From Galaxea fascicularis (taxonomy: Eukaryota; Cnidaria; Anthozoa; Scleractinia; Euphylliidae): a stretch of DNA of 64,000 nt. The translations under genes and the position numbers were made by a program. Below, in pieces: positions 38,201-51,900 of the stretch. Numbering within the stretch: the first letter of the stretch is position 1; every line of letters starts with the position of its first letter. The stretch lies in contig OX419342.1 of assembly GCA_948470475.1 (NCBI GenBank), forward strand, positions 24,314,454 to 24,378,453, read 5' to 3'. The notes below the pieces were generated by a model. That model had not been told where the DNA came from. It made no database searches and was given only the letters and a program-made list of their open reading frames with translations.

Positions 38201-39959
38201 AATACTATCTGTAATGTGTTCTTGTGCACACAGTTGTAGTAGGAAATATTATCAGCTGTTACCCTAGGGTAACAAAGTATGGCTAAACAGAGAAAAAATT
38301 TTCTCATTGTGGTTAATATTGTTGGACTGTTTTAAACAAACATACTGTATTTATACTCCAACTGTAGTGAGTACAATTGGCAATGTACAGTTCCAGACTA
38401 TATCCACACCCCCCCCCCCTTCTCTCACAAAAGATCAGTGGAGGGGGAGGGAGGGTGGCAAAAGTAGAATCATTAAAGAAAAGTATGGAGCAAACTTGGA
38501 ATTTCCTGAGGCAGGGCTCAAGGTTAACGACCAACTGGTCGCATATGCGACTAGATTTTTTGCTGTGCGCCTAAAAAATCATCTGTGGTCGCACCACCGC
38601 GCCTTAAAAGCCAAGAGAGTACAGTGCGACTCCTCAAGTGCTCACTCACCTGACCGTACTGAACATACTCTGAATGATAAATATAAATGTAAACATAGAT
38701 ATAACACAACCAGGCACCAAATAATAAAGTTGCACCATTTTCCCTTCATCGGTGTGTGTTCTATTCGTCACTTCCAGCCAAATTTCCCAGTGGATTCTCC
38801 GAACTCGAACGTTCATTTCTTCCCCATGCCCCACGTTCTGTGTTGTAAACAACTCTGCTGACACATGCAAATGAAGGAATGAGGCACGTGCTTCTTGCGC
38901 AATCGATGATCATGTCAAAGTTTAAGTCTGAAGGAAACTGGGGATGAGAATTAAATCGTGTGCTCCGTTTTGAAAGGAAAGCTTTGTTTTCGCGAGTGTG
39001 ACATATAAAAATGCCCAGCATTTTCGGAACGGGCCGGTCCACGAATTGTATGGCTAGAAAGCTAGCCAAATGAGCAAAGTTCGTGCTAGTTCTCACGAAT
39101 ACCCAGATGTTGAAAAAAACAAATATCTTCGTGAACAGAAACAGAACGCAAACAACAAGGAAATGGATAGTGAGGATACTCAACGAAACGACTTCAGAAG
39201 TTAATATCTAAGCTTAACTCTTGTGTGAAATATCCTGATTCTTTTATTTGTTTTCGTTGTGTTCAATACTGCTAGAATAGGCCCATATTGCAATACGAAG
39301 CCTGAGCCGCTCTTTTTGAGCATTTTGGAGTAGGTAGTATTTGAAGCTGTGCACCTAAAATTTTTTACTGTGCGCCTAAAAATTTACATCTGGTCGCACA
39401 AGTACTCCCAAAGCCAAAAATAAACTTTGAGCCCTGTGAGGGTGGGTCCAAACCAAAAGAACTTTCTGTTAAGGGGGTATGTTTTTTTTTACGGAATCAC
39501 ACTGTCAATGTGGTTGACAACTTGCAATGCATTGTCTTTGGTATGGGAAGTGTCAATTGAATTGTCATTTGCATACTGTTACAAACAGCATATTAAATCA
39601 ATTTTATGTGCAAATTAGGTGCTTTTTTGTAAAAACTTCATCTTTTACGCACTCATAAAGAGTCTGAGGAGGCCATGTGATAAAATGCTTATTGACTGAG
39701 TTAGGTCGGGCCGGATGGGAAAATATTTGGCTCTCGGTCATGGTGCACGGACCTTGCTTTTCCTGTCCGGCCCTCCCACTCAGTCAATATGTACATTGTA
39801 TGTTCTCTGTAACACCCATCATATCCCTTTGATTACCATATATCTCCATTTTTCTGCAGATTCTGAGAGCTAGTTCTCCTCAAGCAGCAAATTCATTGGT
39901 GACGCTGATCCAAGGATACTATCGACTGACAGTCAATCAGTACAAACAGCTTTTAAGAG
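32289..39959 (+). CDS. JAK: JAK exons 1-7: start and FERM domain
   Basis: Exon 1 (ATG 32289) begins [20 protein letters not shown] and ends in the first FERM strand pair ([17 protein letters not shown]). Exon 2 carries the F1 helix and strand typical of JAKs ([20 protein letters not shown], then [10 protein letters not shown]). Exons 3-4 encode the helical F2 lobe ([32 protein letters not shown]). Exons 5-7 encode the F3 lobe, ending [20 protein letters not shown]. That last phrase is closely similar to the end of the FERM in vertebrate JAK2. FERM residues contact receptor box 1/2 motifs; no partner receptor is in this window. Confidence 0.9.
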
Positions 39960-42900
39960 GTAAGCATAACAACTCTGAAGATTTCATTTCTTTGGTATGT
40001 TGCATATACCCAAAGTACATGAAACTAACTACACTCTATTGGACGTAAAGTATCATTTTAGTGGCAGGGGTGTTATTATATGTGGCTAAATGTAATTTAG
40101 GCTAAGTTACACACGAAACAATGCTGGCCAGCGGTCGCTCCCTGGGCTTTGGTGCGGGGTGGCTTGGGGCTTTACGCAGGGGTCCGAGCGTGGTTTACAA
40201 TTCGGCTTCAGATGTCAAGTCATTCCACGTTTGCTTTCGCCACGGGATAGTTTGCTGAGTTTTATTCCCAGCCCGCCCCTCCCTTTTGGCATGGTAAGTA
40301 TTAGGTGAGTATCTTTGTTATTTCCACTGTTCTGACAGTGTGATGGTGCCTGGTGGTTGCCGCTCACAGGGTTGTCATGGATACCCTTCACGTTCGGCAA
40401 GGAGAGATTCGTGGCCCCACCTTCCTTACTTCAGGCACCATTCCCCAAGCTTATCTATTGTGATGAGTTTAAGAACTACTGGGCATGGCATGCAATTTTC
40501 CCTGGATAGTATACAGACTGAGGTAGTGTTCACTAACAATCCCTGACTACTTCAGTACATTGACTTTGCCACAGCTGGAATCCATGACTGCTCTAAATTG
40601 TACATCTACATTATACCTCAAGGGGCCTTGAAGTAACCAGTATTGTGTTTCTTATATAAGGGTCTAAAGTAATAATTATTATTTGCAATTTTGCAGAGGT
40701 AAGTAATCTTTGTCCCACTCCAAAGATTTAAATCAGTAGAGCAGAGGATGATCGATGTAGTGTCACATTTGATTGCATGAAGGGTCTATAGATCACGCAG
40801 GGCTGAAGGGATGGGTTGTTGATTTTCCAAAATGCTACTGTAGCAGTGATCATGATCATCGTCATCATCATTATCATCTTTAAATACTGTTGGGTGCATC
40901 CATGACACACGGAGGGTTTACAGACTGTATCAGTTTGTGTTAATATTGAATACAAGGGATCACAAGAGAGGTTTTCAGGACAACCCTGTCTGAAGATGGA
41001 TTCCTGGATACTTACTTGATAGCGTGTTGACCTAAAAATCCCACAGTTACTGAATCCCTGGCTACTTTTAAGATATTAGAGAGATTAAGAATGACGTTTA
41101 CGCCAAATGGCAAATGTCGGGGTGAAATTAGGGTTTCGCCAAAAATGTAAGAACCCTCCTTGATGTTAGCTCATTTCTGTCCTGTTAGCTCCACATATCA
41201 AGGAACTTCTTAAAGGAACGAGACAAGTTAAAATGAGAGAATTGTCACGCTTTTATGATGAGCAGGAGCCTGCCATTTCCTGTTTGCTGTTGGCTGTAAA
41301 TGTCATGCTTAATCTCTCTATTATCCCCACCTACTTAAGAAATTAGTGAGAACCATCTGGCCACAAGGGTGATTCTGGTCAGTATATGAAAGAAACAATG
41401 AAAGTAAAGTATGATCTTGAAACTTGAGCGGCAGACAAATTACAGAAGAATTACAAACAGATTTTTATGGTGCTACATTTTTAATTTAATTAAAAATGTA
41501 GCACCATAAAAATCTGTACTGCATATTTTTTACTTATCAGGTCAAGGGAATAGAAGGGTTCCAGAGCTGTTGTGTCATGGACCAATCATGTAAGTAAAGC
41601 CTTACTTCAATCAATCAATCAGTCACTTAGTCAGTCACTCAGTCACTCAGTCAATCAATCAATCAATCAATCAATCAGTCAAATATCAGGTTTTTGTCCT
41701 CAGCTTTTGAAACCACAATTCCATCTCTGTTCTCTGAATAATGCTCATGACAAACATTTTACAGAGGACTCCCTTCTTTCCAAATCCCACTGCAATAATA
41801 TGCCACAATAATCTTGAGTAGTGTTTGTAAAATTAAGATGTGCCAAATTTCCTCTGTCATACTAGAGGTGTGTTAATTACATTATTCTGGTGGATTCTAT
41901 AAGTAATGTGATTATAACCATTTATGTGATTTGAATTCCTCAGTTAAAATGTGAAGATTTTGTCGTTTTGTTATCACAGGCGGGTCAAGTCTGAAAATGT
42001 TTTACAGCATGCAAGCAAGCAAGATGGGTCATTTTTAATCAGAAAAAGCAGAAGTGATTACTTCTCCCACGTTCTGTCTTTGTACAATGGTAATGAAGTA
42101 AATCATTACATCATTGAACAGGACGCTAATGAGCAGCCACCAACTTTCAAACTGAAAAGTGATCCAACAAAAGGGTTTTCCAGCTTGTTGGGACTGATTG
42201 AACATTACAGACTGTCAAAGGTAAAATGTTGTAACATTTGAGTACTTCAGATCAATGTGCATTTTTTTCCTCTTTGTTCTCTTTATATTTCTTGTGGTTC
42301 AAATGAATTAATTTATTCATTATAATATGAGATGCATTTTACCTTAAAGTGCTACTGCGACAAAAATCAATGCTTTTCTTTTCGCGATTTTTTCGTGCTA
42401 CGTTGAAGACTAGAACCTAAAGTTGACAAAAAATGTTTGCATGGCTAACCTGACGATGATTTACATCTGTAAAAGCTGCCCGAAAGTGCGTAAATTTTTA
42501 TTGCCATCACTGTGTATTTGATCTGGTTGTGGTAATGTAAAGAGAAGTTAGCTGCTGATCACTGTTAAGTCTAATAGGAGTAAAGGAATAGGGAGAACAC
42601 TGATCCGATCATTGTTAAATAAGTAAACTTCTAAGTCAAGACAGTAAGGCAGATTGTCGGTCAGGCAGTCAACCAGTCTTTGTGTCATTTGTCAATCAGT
42701 TACTCAGTCACTCTGTCCCTTATTCAGTCAGTCAATCAATCAGCCTGTCAGTCCATCAGCCAATTTCAGTCAGTCAGTCAACCAGCCAGCCAGTCAACCA
42801 TCTGTCAGTCAGTCAGTCAGCCAGTCAGTCAGCCAGTCAGTCAGTCAACCAGCCAGCCAGCCAGTCAACCATCTGTCAGTCAGTCAGTCAGTCACTCAGC

Positions 42901-45900
42901 CAGCCAGCCAGTCAGTCAGTTAGTCAGCCAGTCAGCCAGCCAGTCAGTCAGTCAGTCTGTCTGTCCGTCCATCAGTCAGTCAGTCTATCAGTTATTGCAC
43001 AGCCAGTCAGCCAGTCAGTCCGTCCGTCCATCCGTCAGTCAGTCAGTCCATCAGTTATTGCAGCCAGTCGGTCAATCAGCCAGCCAGCCTGTCAGTCAGT
43101 CAGTCAGTTAGTGAACCAGCCAGCCAGCCAGCCAGGCAATAAAGCTAACATTATGCCAAATGAAGAGGAAGAATTTTCTTGACTCAGTTTCTTGATTCAC
43201 TTGTTTAAAATTCCTTCTGTGATAGGGGATAATGTAGTAACAGTTGTTGTTGGTTGTACAACAACACATTGTTGTTGCCAAGATCAGGACTTGAACCCAG
43301 GTCACATTGGTGGGAGACAAGTTCTCTCTCCATACTGCACCATCCTTGCTCCCCCAAAATATAAAAATCAGTATGTATCATCACCATTCATTTTCTATTT
43401 TAAATTTATTCCAGGATGGACTTCCAGTATGCTTGAGTAACATTGTCCGACCTGAAATGGAAGGTGCTTATATCACCATTAACATCATAAAGACCTATGT
43501 TATACCATTACCAAGGTTCTAGCCCATAGATTTTACTGTATGTTTGGCAAATTAAGCTGAAGAACATTAGTTGTTGGTTTCAACAGGGACTATATTACTG
43601 CATTGTACCATGGTTTCAGTGCATTCTCCTTTAAAGTGTCTGACTGTGGAGACCCATTCTTCAATTCAGCTTCCATCACACTAGTTCCGAACAGCCCCTT
43701 GTCTTTGTTCTTTATTTGAAGTTCACCATCCTCTCAAACATCACTGTTACTCACTTTCCTGTGTTTGCAATAGGTTTGTCTGCTTTGTTGGATCGCGAAG
43801 TTCTGACACCTCCCCTACCAGACTCTCAGCTGGTTGATCCATCTATTGCAATTTCTTCAGAAGATTTGCAGTTTGAGAATCCAAAGACATTGTTGGAGGT
43901 GAACTGTAATACACTTATTCACACATTTGACAATCATTCAACAAAATAATGATACAACTGAAGCCAAACTTTGCTTTATACAACTCATTTCAGGGTGAGT
44001 TTGGAGAAGTTAGGAAGGGATTGTGGTGGTGCGCCAATGCAGAGGGACATTCTTTGAATGTAGTTTCAAGAGCGATGGTAAAGCCTATTGCATGTGGAGA
44101 GGTAGGTCAACCCCTTAATTCTCCTCACTGTCTTCCATACACTGATTGTAATGTTAGTTCTGAGAATTTGGTGTTAAATCAAACAATATCCTCTAGTTGA
44201 TTTTTTGACTTTATACTCATCACCTGTTTGCTTGACAATGTAATGACATTGTTTAGTGTTTTGTGTGAATAGGCCATATTCGTATTCTCGGTATTGAACT
44301 GGATCTAGCATGAAGTGGAGGCTCTTGCAGGGGAATACATTTACATATGAAAAGATTCCCCCGCAAGAGCCTCCACTTCATGCTAGATCCAGTTCAATAC
44401 CGAGAATACGAATATGGCCTATTGCTGTAACATAATATTTGTGATGACGTACTCAAATTATTAAGAAGGACGTGAGTAATGTATATATGGGGAGTGTGCT
44501 AGAGAATAAAACAGTTGCAATGCGGATTCCATGTGGTTCACTGACTCCTTTACAAGTTACTTTCAAGATACTAAACATTGCAAAGACAAATTGTTTATTG
44601 GTCACTCCTGGGTATGAGAGCGTTAAAGTTGTAATCATGATATCAATTTCAAAAATAACTACACAGGCAATTTGTTTGAACAAAGTTCTGCAAAATGCAT
44701 ACAACGGTTATAAAATTGAGAACTTTGTTGTTGAATAACATAGCAAATCGTAACAAATCCTTAATTTGCCAATCAAAGCTGAGTGCAATAAACTATCCGG
44801 CAAAACAACGTATTTAAATTTTGATCTTAGAATTTTGAGAGTTTCTGTCGTCCAGTTTGAAGTTTGCTCTCCGAAGGATCAGAATTTGTCCTATGTGACT
44901 GTCATATATTGGGGAGCAGGGTTGGCGCAGTGGTGAGAGCGCTCGCCTTCCACCAATGTGTCCCGGGTTCGATTCTCGGGCTCGGCGTCATAAGTGGCTG
45001 AGTTTGTTGGTTCTCTGCTCTGCTCCGAGAGGTTTTTCTCCGGGTGCTCCGGTTTTCCCCTCTCTCCAAAAACCAACATTTCATTTGATTTAGTTTGATT
45101 TGAGAATTGTAAAATAATTTAGAATTGCAAAGAATTGTAAGGCGCATTTGATCATATTCACATGCTAATTTGCACCTAATAAGTAATAAATTATTATTAT
45201 ATAACTAGCCCCCTATTGTTGATGAACCATTTCATCTCACTGCCATCCAGCTAACAATAGCGGTTTTCTTCTGCGTTCTGTAACTCTTAGAAAGTCAAAG
45301 AATACAGGAAAGCCATGAGCACCTTTTTGGAACTGAAGAACCAGCATTTGATCCAATTTTATGGAATCGCTGAAACTCGAAGAGCTTTGGTCTTTGTGTT
45401 TGAGTTTGCTGCCAAGGGCCCTCTGGATGACTACTTTAAGCAACAAAGGTATTTCTTTTTTATGAATTCTCAAGTTCCATTTTACAACAAGAGCTTTAGA
45501 GTGATGCAGTTCTAGGCTCAATTACTCAAAGGCGAACACCTAAGTACTACAAGTGGTAGAGAGAATGGAAAAGATTGTACAAAACAAGAATATTCAGGAA
45601 TGCCGTTTTCGTTTCCTATTTAAAGGGGAATGGCTTGGACACATCTAGAGAATGTCAGTATTCATCATATTTGCCGGTTTTCAGTGTTTGATAGACTTTC
45701 AATTGAGGATCATGAAACCGAAATCAAAGCAATAGCTCTAACCAATCAGAAGAGACGCAGGCCGCTCTGTGAACCAATCAGAATTCGAAGTAATTACATG
45801 CAGCTGGCGCCAATCGCGGGAAAATGCGCGCGTGCAACTCGTGATTGGTTTTGGGTTTACTTCTTAGACTATTGGCCGAGAAAGTGACATGCGTTTTGTC

Positions 45901-48900
45901 AACCAATCACAGAGAGAAGTAATCAAAACCAAAGTGAACACGAATTACCTTCGACACTCAATCCCATTGATGGCGGTCACCGGTGAACTCGCAAGCCTAA
46001 AAGTGCGAAATTTGAAGTCAATTTAAAATGGTTGCGATCAAAAATATTTAACATATTTTTTCTGGATTTTGTGCGAGGGTTTGGAGCAATTTGAGGTATT
46101 AATGTTATAACACCTTGGTTCCCTTTAAAGCCGCTCTATAAAATTCACTGTAATTGAGTTTTCAAAGTTATTGTGCCTTGTGGTTTTTGCAGCCTTCCAT
46201 TTTGGTGTCCCTCTCCATCTCTCCTGCTTGACAAAGTTTTGAAGGGTTTCATATCACGGTGTAACCCTAAACGCAACCAAATTTTCTTGAACTGACAGAG
46301 GCCGTACAAACTGTGTTCGACTTTACTTTTTAAGGACAGTTTTGTTACTTACACGATACAGTTGTAGTTTTCACAACACGGTTTATGATAACAAAGTCTT
46401 AGTCATCACTGTCATCATTCTAATTTTTTCAGTATTTTATTTGTCCGAAAAATGTTCACGGTTTTATCTATTTCTGCTACAGTGCAGCAGATCCTGGACT
46501 TACCAAGGAAAGGGTTATTTCCTATGCTGCCCAGATTGCCGAGGGCATGATGTTCCTTCACGGCAAAGTGAGTTCCAAAACATGCTAGAAAAGAAGCCAT
46601 CTGCTGTGGGTTAATTAAAAACTGCTACCTGGCTTCTTCGCTCGAGAGCTCAAAAAGGCGTTGCTTTCTGCTGTCACGAAGCTCTTTGGAACCTCCAATT
46701 TCATGCGCCCTACATGGCACAAAGCTCTATTGTTTCAGGGATAGGGTCCATTGTGTTTTTTGGTTGTTTACAGTGTGTTTATTGTTTTTTCAACCAAACC
46801 TGTGAGACGTTTCGAGAGCTTCGTGGCGGCCCGTTGCTTTTGCCACGACATAAGCAATTAGTTAACACTTCATAATACTGATTGTCAAAATATAATGACC
46901 TCGTAGAGGTGCATCAAATTTGCTCTGAAATGGAGGTTGGAGGCCTGTAAAACTATTACATTCTCAAATGAGTTTCTTGTCCATTGAATATTTTTACTGT
47001 ATGTGTGGCAAATTTCCTTTGTTTCAGGCGATATCATAACCACTGAAAAGAGCCCTGTGTTCAACCGTTGCGTGTTCTACATTTGTTTTCTCAAAGGTCG
47101 TTGTAATGGTGTAACTATCAACCTCCGTGACATTTTTAGACTGCAAGCAATCTCTCTTGTCTCTTTTCCTCTAACATCTGTGGAACGAACATGATATACG
47201 AGCGGAGAATCCGCGAGCCGGTGGTAAACTACCGGCTCGCGGATTCTCCGCTCGTATATCATGTTCGTTCCACAGATGTTAGAGCATAAGAAAGACTACT
47301 CGCAGTCTATGAGTTTTCATTCTCTTGCAATTTTAGTATTAGCGTACACCATGCAGGTTGGCCTAAGAAGCACTCCCTATTTTTGCGCTTTATCTTTATT
47401 TATTTTTTGTTTTGCAAGAACTGTGTTCACGGCCGCCTCAGTGCACACAATGTGCTTGTGGCCAGTGAAGAATGTGTCAAGATCAGTGACCATGGACTGT
47501 TACATTTGGTAAACGGTGGACATAGTTTCTTTCCTGCTTCCAGAAGAGGATATGGGTGAGCAACAGTGATTCACGAATAATTTTTGTACTATATATTGTC
47601 TAGATCAGTCTGAAAGGGTGTGGCTTCCTACAGGCCGATTTACACGGTGAACTTTTGGCTACAACTTGTCGTGCGCAGCTTGCTTAGAACGTTTGCTGCG
47701 GCTGACGTAAGATTTTGGATCATAATTCGAAATCCTACAACAAGTTTTGAGCCGCGTGCGTCTGTCGTATAGAAGTTGTATAAGAATTCGCATGACACGA
47801 CTTTGTGCTACGTTGTGTCCTACATGTCAAGACACGCGCGACAGTCATACCGTGTGGAGATCTGCCTTAACAAAGCTAGTGATATTGTAGGATCTGCTCC
47901 CAGTATGCTGAACTCTCATCTATGACCTTTTAAAGCTTCGCCAAAGCTATTCTGCCGACATTGAGAGAAATAGTTGGGTGATGGTTCTCATCATATATAT
48001 TCTTTCATGATGATTCCGGCGTTGTTTGTTTGTTTGTTTGTTCTTTCTTTCTTTCTTTCTTTATTATTATTATTTGTTTATTTTGCCTTTTTCTTAATAT
48101 ATTTACAGGTTAAGAATTTCTTTCTTTCTTTCTTTCTTTCTTTCATGTTTAACAAGATTACCATGCCAGTCTTGGCGTCATTAATGTGTCTTTCGACTTG
48201 TGAGGTTTTTAACAAAAAAATTGATCCCTATTTGAACGTGCACTGAATTCTTTCCTCATTAGGTGCAGCTACTGTTGGTTCGCGCCCCTGTCTCTTCAAA
48301 ACCACACCTTCGACTTGAAAAGTGACATATGGTCGTTTGGTGTGACACTGTGGGAGATGTTTGCCCTGAAGAGGCCTTTTCATTCGTCTTTCGCGAACCA
48401 AGTGTTAACAGAAGAGCAGGTGACTGTTGTAGGATCTTTTAGCTTTGGTCCACCGTAAGTGGGTGTGGGCATTAAAGTCCACCCCTATATAACAGGCTTG
48501 GGGACCGTTCCTTTTTAAGGGGATGGGGGAGGGTGTCTGCCCCAAAACGCGATTACTATAAGTATTTTCACATCTCAATCCCCATACAAACACTGTATTT
48601 CGCGTGCTGTTTGCCCCATTTTAAAAATGGCGGATTTTACCGCGAAAAGGACTATGGTAACTGCTTTGGTTTTGCATTTCTTTGCTCTGTGTTTGGCCAG
48701 CAAAACTCGCGCCACTTTTTTAACCAATGAGAAGCCAAACCAAAACCAATCGCGACTTGCGTACATGTAAATCGCTGCATGTAATTGCTTCGTATCCTGA
48801 TTGGCTCATTATTCGGTTTGTGTCTGTTGTGATTGATCAGAGTAACTGCTTTGGTTTTGATTTTACGACACTCAGTTGAAAGCCACTCGAAACAAATCAT

Positions 48901-51900
48901 TCTACCTTTTTCTTGTAGGTGATGAGCAGATATTTGAAGCAAAGATATCTGAATCTTAACAGGTTGGTAAAATTTCTCGTTCATAGGCTCCTCTGTCGGT
49001 GTCTCGAGTCTACTGCTCGTTCCTTGGACAATATACCGAGCGGATTGTCCAGGGTACGAAGTATAGCCGTTTGTCACTGTTGATGAAGTTGTTGAAGTTG
49101 TAATAAAATGGTTTTTCACCTTACTTTACAGACCAAACATCCCGACCAAAATCGGCGAATTAATACAAAGATGCTGGGAGCCAGAACCAGAGGTTGGTGT
49201 TGATTGGTTGGTTGGTTTGTGTCCCATTCCTCTGCCTCTCGGAATAGTTCTAACACAACACACTCAGTCGGTTATCTTCAAATAATTGTCCTTATCCCTT
49301 CAATCCCAAATATCAACACACATTTTCTCCATACCGTTCTCACGTATTTTATTGGTTACAAGTAGGGAGAACTTGTATAAACGTTAACTCAACTGATCTA
49401 GTGATATGGTAAAGAGAATTTGGATGGTGGTCAGTAGTAGAGGTAGAAGTCTTTATTAGAAATCAGTCACAACATACGTGTGGCTTTACAATCAATGGAG
49501 AACTGAGCTAAGCTAAAAAAAACCTGACATATGTATAACAAATTGAAAAGGATTTAAGTTAAAGGATATTAAGAAATAAATTTAAAAAGACATCTATTTA
49601 CAAAGGCCCGTTTGAATCGATCAGTTTTGACTTAACAGGAAGTATAAAGTCATGACCCCTCTCTCTGTGGACCCTATAACGTTTGGAAGGGAGCAAGTTA
49701 TACCATACATGACCAGTGTCACTTATGATTCTATTAAAAAGATCGCTGTCCCTATTCGTAATTACATCGGGTATCAAAATGATCTTACTAGTGTAGCCAA
49801 AACGATAGGCTCGTCGAAAAAAGGTGTCAATCCGATCTAAATATTTGCCTAGATAGGCAGAGGCCCACACTTGGAATCCATACAGGAATAATGAGTCGAA
49901 GAGTTTGCTAAGCTGATCTTTAGAGTGCCCATAATACCTGCATATCCTAAGAATATACAGTCGACTAGCAGCTTTAGAAAGTAAGCTGTCAATATGAAGA
50001 TCCCAATTACAAGGATATTCATGGAAAGTAATTCCCAAAAGTTTCAGCCACTCTTTCCGTTCAATCCCAGGCACCGGAGGCGGAGCAGGCTTAGTAGTTC
50101 TACTACGCAGTAGCATTCCTATTGGGTTGTAAAGGGTTGTTTAAAATTATTTTCTAACGTCACCGGTGGTTGAAAAGTATTTTTCGTTGATTACAAAGTT
50201 TTAGCCGTTTTGTTCTTCTAATCCTTCACAGGACAGACCCGAATTCAGGGATTTGGTTTTAGCACTACGATCAGCTGAAGGTGAGCTGCCTGTGTAGATG
50301 GCAATAATATTCCTGTGTGTGTTTCTTCCAACATGATTAGTATTTTTAAGCACCGCTCATACCTTCTCATTCCAGGAAGAAATCCTTAACTCTGTCATAC
50401 GTTTCAGCATTTCACCTCAAAGGGGTCATAGTTCATGGCGCAATGTTTTTGATTTTATCAAAGATGTTTACAATGTTTTCAAAAAGAGAGGGGATTTTTT
50501 ACAAGAAATTATTCGTGAGAAAAGATAAATTTGAAGATTGGAAGGCCTAAAGGCTAGTGCAATTTTGAGAACTTTCAAAATCACTCGTACCTATTAATCC
50601 CGAATTGTACTCGAGGTCGTGCGATTTCCTATACTGTTTTTAATTCGATTTTCTCGAGTCAATGTCTGTACACTATGAGTGCGTTCGATTTATTTTACAT
50701 CAGTTAAAGAGTACGTAAAATCATTACGAAGTTCTCTTTAGGGTTCCTGAATTGCCGAAATACAATTAAAATTATTTTGAATATTATGTGCGAGAAAGCA
50801 TTGGCTGATAAGTCTTTCCAAACTTGTTCACAATGCGGAATCCGTTTATTCTTAAGCGCTTTTCAAATGAGTATCGGAATAGGCCATTTCCGAATTACCT
50901 TCGGCCTCTTTTTCAAAGCGAGGCTTAGTGCTCATTCTTTCATATGTAAATCAATTTTCATTCACATCAAAATGAGTTTAATTTGCGTGTGAATTAATTT
51001 GCATATGAAAGGATGAGCACTAAGACTCGCTTTGAAAAAGAGGCCTGAGGTCATTCGGAAATGGCCTATTGAATTGCGTTACTTAAGTTTTGCTTTACCT
51101 CGCACTGTGATTGGCCAGCAAATTTCGCCCCACTTTCTTAACCAATGAAAACCAAAACCAATCGCGGCTTGCACACGCGCATCTTCCCGCGCTTTGCTGC
51201 GGTTACATGTGATTGCGTCGCATTCCGATTGGCCCGTTGCACTGTTTCGGTCTGTTGTGATTGGCTGAAGTAATTGCTTTGGCTACTCTATCCGGAGGTC
51301 TGTTCTGGCCACTCAACTTCCAGAAGACCTGTCGTGCAAACTGTACCGTGTATCTGGTTTATGTACAAGTTTTCGAGATCCTCGTGGGTGATCAAGAAGT
51401 AAATGGTTTTCTAATTTTTTTTTTTTTAGTTCCAGATGATGAAGCTGAAGAGGTTCTTCTTCTTCCTGACGTCGCTGAACTGGAAGACTGGGAGCAGCTG
51501 CCGTCACTTCTCCCGACCAGTGAACTGGAATCCTTTAAGCACAGAGCAGACTCACAGGTATTGACGGTAGTTTAAAAATGATTAGTGTGACAAAATAACT
51601 TTGGCACAACTATTAAACTGTTGTTGTTGTGATGGTTGGGACGACTAACTACAATAAAGGGCTCAATACGTTGCACAAATTCACATTTACGTAATTTCTT
51701 TCGCACACAAGAGAAACCTTTTCGCTCAGTGCGAGCTTCCTTCCAAAAAAAAAATTCCTTGACTACTCTATTGCTTCCTCATATTCAACATAATTCTGCG
51801 TGTTTCGAGTCGACATTGTAAAAAATTTTCGGAAGGGTTGTGTGTTAAAGGAACTTTCGTCGGTTTTGGAGAACATCGTGGCATTTGACATTTTGTTTTG

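Noticed and set aside
42654..43182. Three overlapping Ser/Gln/Val-rich frames of 89-166 codons
   Set aside because: Produced by the CAGT/CAGC tetranucleotide repeat, which has no stop codon in any frame.
44916..44990. Possible tRNA gene (box A and B present)
   Set aside because: No acceptor or anticodon stem forms and a SINE body follows.
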